DNA of 64,000 bases, taken from contig NZ_JAGIOG010000001.1 in assembly GCF_017876595.1 (NCBI RefSeq), positions 310,001-374,000 on the forward strand, in the 5' to 3' direction. The notes beneath the pieces were generated by a model. The model saw only the letters and a list, made by a program, of their open reading frames with translations. It did not search any database and was not told where the DNA came from. The first letter of the stretch is position 1; each line of letters begins with the position of its first letter. Below are positions 1-8,102 of this stretch, one piece after another. This DNA comes from Aeromicrobium fastidiosum (GTDB taxonomy: Bacteria > Actinomycetota > Actinomycetes > Propionibacteriales > Nocardioidaceae). Both the position numbers and the translations under genes were made by a program.

Positions 1-2
1 GT

Positions 3-518
3 GCCGTGGTCGGCGAGGCGTCGCCGGGCGGGTTCGCCCGAGTTGTCCCTGCCGCACCCGGTGCCGACGAGGCACGGGCCGGGCTCGCCGCCTACAAAGG
101 GCACCTGCAGCACCCGTTCGACCGGTGCTTCACGTGCGGCACGGCTCGCACCGACGGCGACGGTCTGCGGCTTTTCACGGGTCCCACCGCCACCGGCCGG
201 GTCGCGGGATCCTGGACGCCGCACGACGCGTTCGGCGGGGACGACGGACGCCTCGACGTCCCCACGACGTGGGCGGCCCTCGACTGCCCCGGCGGCTGGG
301 CGGCCGACTTCACGGCTCAGACGATGGTGCTCGGACGCATGACGGCGCAGGTGCTGCGGGCCCCCGTGGCCGGAGAGCCGCTGCTGTCGGTCGGCGAGCT
401 GCGCGAGCGCGACGGTCGCAAGTTCGCGACCGACACGGCGCTGTACACGAGAGCGGGCGAGCTGCTGGGCCGTGCCGAGCAGGTGTGGATCCAGGTCGAT
501 CCCGCCGCCTTCCACTGA
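3..518 (+). CDS. Thioesterase (hotdog-fold)-like protein, 5'-truncated
   Basis: The reading frame is open to the left edge, so the true start lies outside the window and about 171 residues of the C-terminal part are seen. It contains a segment HPFDRCFTCG followed by GDGLRLFTGP and WAALDCPGGWA. I recognise this pattern from actinobacterial proteins annotated as thioesterase or hotdog superfamily (PaaI-like); the assignment rests on memory of the family, not on a search. A cytosolic acyl-CoA or acyl-thioester hydrolase role is likely but the substrate is unknown. There is no signal peptide or membrane segment in the visible part. It lies 36 bp upstream of the MFS gene, which appears to have its own promoter. 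Confidence 0.6.
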   Translation, partial: AVVGEASPGGFARVVPAAPGADEARAGLAAYKGHLQHPFDRCFTCGTARTDGDGLRLFTGPTATGRVAGSWTPHDAFGGDDGRLDVPTTWAALDCPGGWAADFTAQTMVLGRMTAQVLRAPVAGEPLLSVGELRERDGRKFATDTALYTRAGELLGRAEQVWIQVDPAAFH

Positions 519-554
519 CCGGCCGTCGCGGCCGCAGGCGTATGTTCTCCTGAC

Positions 555-1838
555 GTGGCCCGGCCCTCCCTCGCGAACGTCCTCGCGGACACGCGTCCCC
601 TGCGCAACGAGCACTTCCGGCGGCTGTGGCTGGCCAACATCGTCACGGTCGTCGGGGCGCAGCTGACCGTCGTCGCCGTCCCGGCTCAGCTGTACGCCGA
701 CACCGGCTCGTCGGCCTACGTCGGGCTGGCCGGCGTCTTCGGCCTCGTTCCCCTCGTGGTCTTCGGGCTCTACGGGGGCGCGCTGGCCGATGTGTTCGAC
801 CGGCGCACCCTGCTGATCGTCACGACCGTCGGACTCATCGTGACGAGCGGGCTGTTCTGGGTGCAGGCCGCTGCCGGCAGCACCAGTCCGTGGCTGCTGC
901 TGTCGCTGTTCTCGGTGCAGCAGGCCTTCTTCGCCGTCAACCAGCCGACGCGCAGCGCCATCATCCCGGCACTGGTCGACGCGACGCTGCTGCCGGCCGC
1001 CAACTCGCTGAACATGACCGTCACGATGGCCGGCGCGATCGCCGGCCCGCTCGTCGCCGGGGTGCTGATCCCCGTCATCGGCTTCGAGTGGCTGTACCTG
1101 ATCGACACGTTCACGCTGTTCGCGACGCTGGGGGTGGTCGTCCGCCTGCCCAGCCTGCGGGCGCTCGAGGCGGCCACGTCGGTGCCGGGCCTCCGGGCGG
1201 TCGTCGACGGCCTGGTCTACCTGCGGACCCAGCCGGTGCTGATGATGTCGTTCGTCGTCGACCTGATCGCGATGGTGTTCGGGATGCCACGGGCACTGTT
1301 CCCGGAGATCGCGCACCTGTCGTTCGACGGTCCCGACGAGGGTGGACTGGTGTTCGCGCTGCTGTTCGCCGCCATCCCGGCGGGTGCCGTGATCGGCGGG
1401 GTCTTCAGCGGCTGGGTCTCACGCGTCGAGCGTCACGGGCGTGCCGTGATCGCGTGCATCCTGGTCTGGGGCCTGGCGATGACCGGCTTCGGCGTCGCCG
1501 TGGCGCTGGCCGACCGCTGGGGCACGGCGATGCTGGTCGTGGCCCTCGCGATGCTCGTGATCGGCGGAGCGGCCGACATGGCGTCCGCGGCGTTCCGCAC
1601 CAGCATGATGCAGGCGGCGGCCGCCGACGCCATGCGCGGACGCCTGCAGGGCGTGTTCATCGTCGTGGTCGCCGGCGGTCCACGCATCGCCGACACCCTC
1701 CACGGTGCCACCGCGGCGGCGGTCGGGACCGCAGCAGCCGCGGCCGGCGGCGGCGTGCTCGTGGTGGTCGGCGTCGTGATCGCCTCGCTCGCCGTGCCGT
1801 CGTTCGTCCGGTACCGCATCACCCGTCCGACCCCCTGA
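555..1838 (+). CDS. MFS transporter (EntS/macrolide-efflux-like)
   Basis: A 427-residue integral membrane protein with about 12 hydrophobic segments and the MFS motif-A-like loop ALADVFDRR between helices 2 and 3. The N-terminus, with the LRNEHFRRLWLANIVTVVG pattern, is typical of the EntS-like exporter branch of the major facilitator superfamily. Export of a small molecule such as a siderophore or drug is probable; the substrate cannot be read from sequence. The GTG start at 555 is chosen because a -10-like hexamer TATGTT (541-546) ends 8 bp before it, giving a leaderless transcript; no Shine-Dalgarno sequence is visible. Confidence 0.85.
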   Translation: MARPSLANVLADTRPLRNEHFRRLWLANIVTVVGAQLTVVAVPAQLYADTGSSAYVGLAGVFGLVPLVVFGLYGGALADVFDRRTLLIVTTVGLIVTSGLFWVQAAAGSTSPWLLLSLFSVQQAFFAVNQPTRSAIIPALVDATLLPAANSLNMTVTMAGAIAGPLVAGVLIPVIGFEWLYLIDTFTLFATLGVVVRLPSLRALEAATSVPGLRAVVDGLVYLRTQPVLMMSFVVDLIAMVFGMPRALFPEIAHLSFDGPDEGGLVFALLFAAIPAGAVIGGVFSGWVSRVERHGRAVIACILVWGLAMTGFGVAVALADRWGTAMLVVALAMLVIGGAADMASAAFRTSMMQAAAADAMRGRLQGVFIVVVAGGPRIADTLHGATAAAVGTAAAAAGGGVLVVVGVVIASLAVPSFVRYRITRPTP

Positions 1839-1855
1839 CCCGCGATACTGACCGC

Positions 1856-2137
1856 GTGTCCGTCCGCGAGCTGAGCATCGAGCAGGTCCAGCGCTGGGTC
1901 GTCTCGTTCCTCATCCTGGCGGTCGCCTCGTTCCCGCTCGGTGCGCTGACCGCGGTCAGTCGCACGATCGACCGCGAGGGACGGCACAGCGACGCGGTGC
2001 TCCTGGTCTGCGTCATGGCGGCGCTGGGGACGCTCGCGCTCGCCGCGATCCGCCTCGTGCACCGTCGTCCGCCGGCGTCACCGTGGCTCGTGCTCGGGCT
2101 CGTGCCTGCGCTGCTCGCCGCCCTCGTGGCCCTCTGA
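1856..2137 (+). CDS. Small membrane protein, unknown function
   Basis: A 93-residue protein starting at GTG 1856, with hydrophobic stretches near residues 14-35, 50-68 and 77-93, so probably three transmembrane segments. I do not recognise a family; DUF2537-like small actinobacterial membrane proteins look similar, but this is a guess. The hexamer GATACT (1844-1849) sits 6 bp before the start, supporting a leaderless start. The gene begins 17 bp after the MFS stop on the same strand. Confidence 0.6.
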   Translation: MSVRELSIEQVQRWVVSFLILAVASFPLGALTAVSRTIDREGRHSDAVLLVCVMAALGTLALAAIRLVHRRPPASPWLVLGLVPALLAALVAL

Positions 2138-2153
2138 CACGAGCGGCGGGACG

Positions 2154-2834
2154 TCAGGCACCGGGTTGCGGATCTCCCGCCAGGGTGAGGCGCGCCTGCC
2201 GCGGCATGACGCCGGTGGCCAGCTCCAGCGAGGCCACGTCGGGTGCCGCGACAACGGGACGGACGCCGATGACGGCCCGCACGAGCAGCACCGGCACCAC
2301 GGCGAGGGCCAGCAGCACCAGCACGAGCCAGGAGGCTCGCCCGAGGAGGTCGCTCGTCACCGCGGTCAACGCGGCGACGGCCGAGCCCCCTCCCACGTAG
2401 GCCGTCGCCCACAGCGCGGACCCCGACAGCGAGGCGACCGCGAACCGGCGGTACTCGAGCCCCGACGCGCCGGCCGCGGCGGGCGTCAGCGTGCGGACGA
2501 CGGGCACGAGGCGGGTCATGAACACCGCGGTGCCGCCGCGTCGCCGCAGCAGGTCGGTGGCACGGTCGTAGTGGTGACGGCCCAGGCGGCGCACGGCGCG
2601 GGTCTCGCCGAGGGCGTCGCCGTAGCGCCGACCCAGGAGGTAGCCCACGTGGTCGCCGAGGCTCGCGCCCAGCATCACCACGACGCCCAGCGCGACCATC
2701 TGGCCCGTCGTGCTCATGGAGGCCGCCAGCAGCACGACGGCCGTCTCGCCCGGGAGCACCATGCCGAGCCCCAGGCCCGACTCCGCGAAGGCCAGGCTGA
2801 ATCCGACACCGAGGGACACCAGCAGTCCGTTCAT
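2154..2834 (-). CDS. DedA/SNARE-associated family membrane protein
   Basis: A 226-residue membrane protein. The hallmark DedA features are present: the LGLGMVLPGETAVVLLAA segment near the N-terminus (consensus E-x2-x-PGE), GASLGDHVGYLLGRRYG, and F-x-T-R-x-(V/I)-P-x-(V/I)-R as FMTRLVPVVRTLTPAAAG. DedA proteins are inner-membrane proteins implicated in undecaprenyl phosphate or phospholipid translocation and envelope homeostasis. I start it at the internal ATG (2834, MNGLLVSLG) because the eleven upstream residues are not typical and a GGTGG ribosome-binding-like sequence precedes this ATG. Its 3' end lies 16 bp from the convergent small membrane gene. Confidence 0.85.
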   Translation of the reverse strand: MNGLLVSLGVGFSLAFAESGLGLGMVLPGETAVVLLAASMSTTGQMVALGVVVMLGASLGDHVGYLLGRRYGDALGETRAVRRLGRHHYDRATDLLRRRGGTAVFMTRLVPVVRTLTPAAAGASGLEYRRFAVASLSGSALWATAYVGGGSAVAALTAVTSDLLGRASWLVLVLLALAVVPVLLVRAVIGVRPVVAAPDVASLELATGVMPRQARLTLAGDPQPGA

Positions 2835-2896
2835 GCCACCACGGTGCCTCGCGCAGGCGTCATCCACCTGGCGTCCAGGTGGACGCCGGGTGACGA

Positions 2897-3760
2897 TCAG
2901 TCGTCGAGCAGGCCCAGCAGGTAGTCGCCGTAGCCGCTCTTGGCGTACACCGCGGCCTGCTCGCGGAGGCCGTCGTCCGACAGGAAGCCTCCGCGCCAGC
3001 CAGCCTCCTCGGGGCAGCCGATCGACAGGCCCTGACGGTGCTGCACGGTGCGGATGAACTCTCCGGCCTCGGACAGCCCGTCGAACGTGCCGGTGTCGAG
3101 CCAGGCCACGCCCCGCTCCAGCACGTCGACCTGCAGGCGGCCCTCCTCGAGGTACAGGCGGTTGAGGTCAGTGATCTCGAGCTCGCCGCGGGCGGACGGC
3201 TTGAGCGCACGCGACTTCTCGACGACGTCGTTGCCGTAGAAGTACAGGCCGGGCACCGCGAAGTGGCTCTTGGGCACCTCGGGCTTCTCCTCCAGCGAGA
3301 TGGCCTTGCCGTCGGCGTCGAACTCGACGACGCCGGAGGCGGAGGGGTCCTTGACCCGGTAGCCGAAGATGACCGCTCCGTCGACGTCCTCGAACCGCGT
3401 CAGCTGCGTGCCGAGACCGGCACCGTAGAAGATGTTGTCGCCGAGCACGAGCGCCACGGAGTCGTCGCCGATGTGGTCGGCACCGATGACGAAGGCCTGC
3501 GCGAGGCCGTCGGGGCTCGGCTGCTGCGCGTAGGTGATGTGGATGCCGAACTGCGAGCCGTCACCCAGCAGCCGCTCGAACTGCTCCGCGTCGTGCGGGG
3601 TCGTGATGATCAGCACCTCGGAGATGCCCGCGAGGATCAGCGTCGACAGCGGGTAGTAGATCATCGGCTTGTCGTACACCGGCATCAGCTGCTTGCTGAC
3701 GGCCTTGGTCACGGGATGCAGACGGGAGCCGGTTCCACCGGCCAGGATGATTCCACGCAT
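2897..3760 (-). CDS. rmlA: Glucose-1-phosphate thymidylyltransferase RmlA
   Basis: A 287-residue enzyme making dTDP-glucose from glucose-1-phosphate and dTTP, the first step of dTDP-L-rhamnose synthesis, in the cytosol. The nucleotide-binding motif [11 protein letters not shown] occurs at residues 7-17 with [19 protein letters not shown] following, then LGDNIFYG and [21 protein letters not shown], all typical of RmlA. Length matches the family (about 290). The ATG at 3760 is preferred over the upstream ATG at 3769: the hexamer TAGGAT lies 7 bp upstream, which fits a leaderless start. It is divergent from rmlB across an 80-bp gap, so the rhamnose genes form a divergent pair of units. Confidence 0.95.
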   Translation of the reverse strand: MRGIILAGGTGSRLHPVTKAVSKQLMPVYDKPMIYYPLSTLILAGISEVLIITTPHDAEQFERLLGDGSQFGIHITYAQQPSPDGLAQAFVIGADHIGDDSVALVLGDNIFYGAGLGTQLTRFEDVDGAVIFGYRVKDPSASGVVEFDADGKAISLEEKPEVPKSHFAVPGLYFYGNDVVEKSRALKPSARGELEITDLNRLYLEEGRLQVDVLERGVAWLDTGTFDGLSEAGEFIRTVQHRQGLSIGCPEEAGWRGGFLSDDGLREQAAVYAKSGYGDYLLGLLDD

Positions 3761-3774
3761 GCGCAGCATCCTAG

Positions 3775-4839
<1,065 letters not shown>

Positions 4840-4841
4840 AC

Positions 4842-6134
4842 GTGCAGATCTCCGAGACCCCCATCCCGGGACTGCTGGTCCTGAACATCCCCGTGCACGG
4901 TGACAACCGCGGCTGGTTCATGGAGAACTGGCAGCGGCAGAAGATGGTCGCAGCCGGCCTGCCCGACTTCGGCCCCGTCCAGCACAACGTCTCCTACAAC
5001 ACGTCGGCCGGGGCCACCCGCGGCATCCACGCCGAGCCGTGGGACAAGCTCGTCTCGGTCATCGCAGGACGCGTCTTCTCGGCGTGGGTCGACCTGCGCG
5101 AGGGCGACTCGTTCGGTGCCACGTTCACGATCGAGATCGAGCCCGGTGTCGCAGTGTTCGTGCCCAGGGGCGTCGCCAACTCGTACCAGACGCTCGAGGA
5201 CAAGACCGCCTACTCCTACCTGGTCAACGCCCACTGGAGCGCCGACGCCGAGTACACCAACGTCAACCTGACCGACGAGACCATCGCGATCGACTGGCCG
5301 CTGCCGATGGCCGAGGTCTCCGACAAGGACAAGGCGCACCCGCGGCTCGGTGACGTCGTCCCCGTGCCGCCGCGCCGCTCGGTGATCCTGGGTGCCGACG
5401 GCCAGCTCGGCCGCGCCCTTCGCGCGCTGCTGCCCGACGCGATCGCGCTGACCCGTGCCGATCTCGACCTCACCGATCCGGCGGCCTACGACAGCGTGCC
5501 GTGGGACGACGTCGACACGATCTACAACGCGGCGGCCTACACCGCGGTCGATGCCGCCGAGACGCCCGACGGTCGTCGCGCGGCCTGGGCCGTCAACGTC
5601 ACGGCCGTCGCGACGATGGCGCGCATCGCGACCGAGCACGGCCTGACGCTGGTCAACGTGTCGTCCGACTACGTGTTCGACGGCACCGCCGAGTCGCACA
5701 CGACCGACGAGGCACTCTCGCCCCTCGGCGTCTACGGACAGACGAAAGCAGCCGGCGAGGCTGTCACGTCGACGGTCCCCCGCCACTACATCGTCCGCAC
5801 CAGCTGGGTCATCGGTGACGGCGGCAACTTCGTCTCGACGATGCAGCGACTGGCCCGCGACGGCGTCAGCCCGACGGTCGTCGACGACCAGCACGGGCGA
5901 CTCACGACCGCCGCCGAGCTCGCGGCCGGCATCGTCGACCTGGTGCGCACGGGCGCGCCCTACGGCATCCACCACGTCACCGGAGGTGGGCCCGTCAAGA
6001 CCTGGGCCGACATCGCCCGCGAGGTCTTCGAGGCGGAGGGACGCGATGCCGCCGACGTGACCGGCGTCAGCACCAAGGTCTACGGCGAGGGCAAGCAGCT
6101 CGCACCGCGCCCCCGTCACAGCGCCCTCGACTGA
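4842..6134 (+). CDS. rmlCD: Bifunctional dTDP-4-dehydrorhamnose 3,5-epimerase / dTDP-4-dehydrorhamnose reductase (RmlC-RmlD fusion)
   Basis: A 430-residue protein joining the last two steps of dTDP-L-rhamnose synthesis. Residues about 1-180 are an RmlC cupin: HGDNRGWFMENWQ, GATRGIHAEPWDKLVSVIAG with the catalytic His, and VPRGVANSYQTL. Residues about 185-430 are an RmlD-type NADPH reductase starting with VILGADGQLGRALRALLP, followed by TIYNAAAYTAVDAAE, SSDYVFDG and YGQTKAAGE. Fusions of this order are known in actinobacteria. I choose GTG 4842 because an AGGGG at about 4829-4833 is well placed; GTG 4836, overlapping the rmlB stop, is the alternative. A 20-bp palindromic repeat follows the stop codon. 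Confidence 0.9.
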   Translation: MQISETPIPGLLVLNIPVHGDNRGWFMENWQRQKMVAAGLPDFGPVQHNVSYNTSAGATRGIHAEPWDKLVSVIAGRVFSAWVDLREGDSFGATFTIEIEPGVAVFVPRGVANSYQTLEDKTAYSYLVNAHWSADAEYTNVNLTDETIAIDWPLPMAEVSDKDKAHPRLGDVVPVPPRRSVILGADGQLGRALRALLPDAIALTRADLDLTDPAAYDSVPWDDVDTIYNAAAYTAVDAAETPDGRRAAWAVNVTAVATMARIATEHGLTLVNVSSDYVFDGTAESHTTDEALSPLGVYGQTKAAGEAVTSTVPRHYIVRTSWVIGDGGNFVSTMQRLARDGVSPTVVDDQHGRLTTAAELAAGIVDLVRTGAPYGIHHVTGGGPVKTWADIAREVFEAEGRDAADVTGVSTKVYGEGKQLAPRPRHSALD

Positions 6135-6159
6135 CGTCCTCGTCCCTCGAGCCACTGCA

Positions 6160-6204
6160 CCCCTTGAGCTTGTCGAAAGAGGCCCTTTCGACAAGCTCAA
6201 GGGG
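6160..6204. repeat. Perfect palindromic extragenic repeat between convergent genes (possible bidirectional terminator)
   Basis: Two perfect 20-base arms (6160-6179 and 6185-6204) flank a 5-base loop. The arm reads CCCCTTGAGCTTGTCGAAAG. It lies between the convergent rmlCD and pdxH genes. Degenerate single-arm copies occur inside meaB (14540-14559) and mutA (18690-18710), so this looks like a dispersed repetitive extragenic palindrome. It could also end transcription from both sides. Confidence 0.85.
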
Positions 6205-6229
6205 CGGTGTCAGCTGAGGGCGGCTTCCC

Positions 6230-6877
6230 TCAGGGGGCGAGGCGCTCACGCGTCCAGCTGCCGTCCGGCTCGCGGGTGTAGCGCAGCCGGTCGTGCAGAC
6301 GTCCGACGCGGCCCTGCCAGAACTCGATCGACTCGATCGCGATGCGGTAGCCGCCCCAGTCGGCGGGACGGACGACGTCGCGCCCCGCGAACTCCTGCTC
6401 GACCTCGGCGACGCGCCGCTCGAGCGCGGTGCGGTCGGGGATGGGCTGCGACTGCGGCGACGCGGCGGCCCCGATCTGCGAGCCGCGCGGTCGCGACGCG
6501 AAGTAGGCGTCGGACTCCGCGGCGTCCAGCCTGGTGACGCCGCCCTCGACGCGCACCTGCCGCTGCAGCGGGTGCCACAGCATCGTGGCCGCCGCCCGAG
6601 GGTTGTCGTCGAGCTCGCGACCCTTGCGGGAGCCGTAGCCCGTGAAGAACGCGAGGCCCCTCGCGTCGAGCCCCTTGAGCAGGACGATGCGCGACGAGGG
6701 CCGGCCGTCGCGCGTCGCCGTGGCCAGCGCCATCGCATTGGGCTCGTGCACGCCGGCGTCGACCGCCTCGTCGAACCAGCGCGCGAACAGGGCCAGCGGA
6801 TCGTCGCCGGCACCCTGCTCGTCGAGCCCGTCACGGGCGTACTCAGATCTCATGCGCGCCAGATCAGGGGACTCCAT
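6230..6877 (-). CDS. pdxH: Pyridoxamine 5'-phosphate oxidase PdxH
   Basis: A 215-residue FMN flavoprotein that oxidises pyridoxamine/pyridoxine 5'-phosphate to pyridoxal 5'-phosphate. Family landmarks in order are SSRIVLLKGLDARGLAFFT, PLQRQVRVEGGVTRL, YFASRPRGSQIGAAAS with a downstream QS, and the C-terminal FWQGRVGRLHDRLRYTRE ending in ERLAP. Length is typical. I start it at ATG 6877 because the hexamer TACCGT (reverse strand, 6884-6889) lies 6 bp upstream; the longer frame begins inside the promoter of the divergent citrate synthase gene. The start codons of the two genes are only 36 bp apart. Confidence 0.93.
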   Translation of the reverse strand: MESPDLARMRSEYARDGLDEQGAGDDPLALFARWFDEAVDAGVHEPNAMALATATRDGRPSSRIVLLKGLDARGLAFFTGYGSRKGRELDDNPRAAATMLWHPLQRQVRVEGGVTRLDAAESDAYFASRPRGSQIGAAASPQSQPIPDRTALERRVAEVEQEFAGRDVVRPADWGGYRIAIESIEFWQGRVGRLHDRLRYTREPDGSWTRERLAP

Positions 6878-6913
6878 GTGCCCACGGTATCGGCGCAGGG
6901 CACAATGCGATGC

Positions 6914-8020
6914 ATGACTGAAGTGCACCACGGACTAGAAGGCGTCATCGCGTTCGAGAGCGAGATCGCCGAACCCGACAAGGAAGGGTCCGCACTTCGC
7001 TATCGCGGCGTCGACATCGACGACCTCGTCGGCCGCGTCCCCTTCGAGAAGATCTGGGGCCTGCTGGTCGACGGGACGTACGAGCCCGGCCTCCCCCCTG
7101 CAGAGCCGTTCCCGATCCCCGTCCACTCGGGCGACATCCGCGCCGACGTGCAGAGCGCGATCGCGCTGACCGCTCCCGCATGGGGCATGAAGCAGCTGTA
7201 CGACATCGACGACGTGCAGGCCCGCGACGACCTGGCCCGCGCCGCCGTCATGGTGCTGTCGTACGTCGCCCAGGCCGCACGCGGCGTGGGTCAGCCGTTC
7301 GTCCCGCAGGCCGAGGTCGACAAGGCCGGCACCATCACCGAGCGCTTCCTGACGCGCTGGCGCGGCGAGGTCAACCCCGACCACGCGAAGGCCATCGACG
7401 CCTACTGGGTCTCGGCCGCCGAGCACGGCATGAACGCCTCGACGTTCACGGCCCGCGTCATCGCGTCCACGGGTGCCGACGCCGCCGCTGCCCTGTCGGG
7501 TGCCGTGGGTGCCATGTCTGGCCCCCTGCACGGCGGTGCCCCGGCTCGCGTGCTGACGATGATCGAGGAGGTCGAGAAGTCCGGCGACGCCACCAAGTAC
7601 GTCAAGGGCCTGCTCGACTCCGGCGAGCGCCTGATGGGCTTCGGCCACCGCGTCTACCGAGCACAGGACCCCCGCGCCCGCACCCTGCGGCGCACCGCCA
7701 AGGAGCTCAACGCTCCCCGCGCCGAGGTGGCCATCGCGCTCGAGGAGGCCGCGCTCAAGGAGCTCAAGGAGCGTCGTCCCGACCGCGTGCTCGAGACCAA
7801 CGTCGAGTTCTGGGCCGCGATCGTGCTCGACTACGCCGAGATCCCCCCGCACATGTTCACCGCGATGTTCACGTCGGCCCGCACGGCCGGCTGGAGCGCG
7901 CACATCCTGGAGCAGAAGCGCACGGGACGCCTCATCCGTCCGTCCGCGATCTACACCGGTCCCGCCTCGCGCGGTGCCGACGAGGTCGAGGGCTGGAACC
8001 CGGAGTGGGCGCAGGGCTGA
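6914..8020 (+). CDS. Citrate synthase, CitA/second-type
   Basis: A 368-residue citrate synthase condensing acetyl-CoA with oxaloacetate. The active-site regions GPLHGGAPARV and LMGFGHRVYRAQDPR are present. The third catalytic position, usually Asp in an N-V-D-F motif, is Glu here (ETNVEFWAA), a substitution I recall from the mycobacterial CitA branch. It therefore resembles the second actinobacterial citrate synthase rather than GltA2; a 2-methylcitrate synthase role is an alternative worth noting near a propionyl-CoA gene set. CACAAT (6901-6906) lies 7 bp before ATG 6914, fitting a leaderless start. A very strong hairpin follows the stop. Confidence 0.88.
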   Translation: MTEVHHGLEGVIAFESEIAEPDKEGSALRYRGVDIDDLVGRVPFEKIWGLLVDGTYEPGLPPAEPFPIPVHSGDIRADVQSAIALTAPAWGMKQLYDIDDVQARDDLARAAVMVLSYVAQAARGVGQPFVPQAEVDKAGTITERFLTRWRGEVNPDHAKAIDAYWVSAAEHGMNASTFTARVIASTGADAAAALSGAVGAMSGPLHGGAPARVLTMIEEVEKSGDATKYVKGLLDSGERLMGFGHRVYRAQDPRARTLRRTAKELNAPRAEVAIALEEAALKELKERRPDRVLETNVEFWAAIVLDYAEIPPHMFTAMFTSARTAGWSAHILEQKRTGRLIRPSAIYTGPASRGADEVEGWNPEWAQG

Positions 8021-8032
8021 CCGTCCTCGGCT

Positions 8033-8088
8033 GACAAGAGAATCGGGGTTCGTCCGCGCCGGCGCGGACGAACCCCGATTGTCTTGTC
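8033..8088. terminator. Strong bidirectional hairpin terminator
   Basis: A 28-base inverted repeat with one mismatch: arms 8033-8060 and 8061-8088, the inner 20 bases of each arm (8041-8060, 8061-8080) being perfectly complementary. It sits between the convergent citrate synthase and glycosyltransferase genes and leaves essentially no loop, so in DNA it is close to a perfect palindrome. Confidence 0.85.
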
Positions 8089-8102
8089 GCGCCCCGGAGG
8101 GC

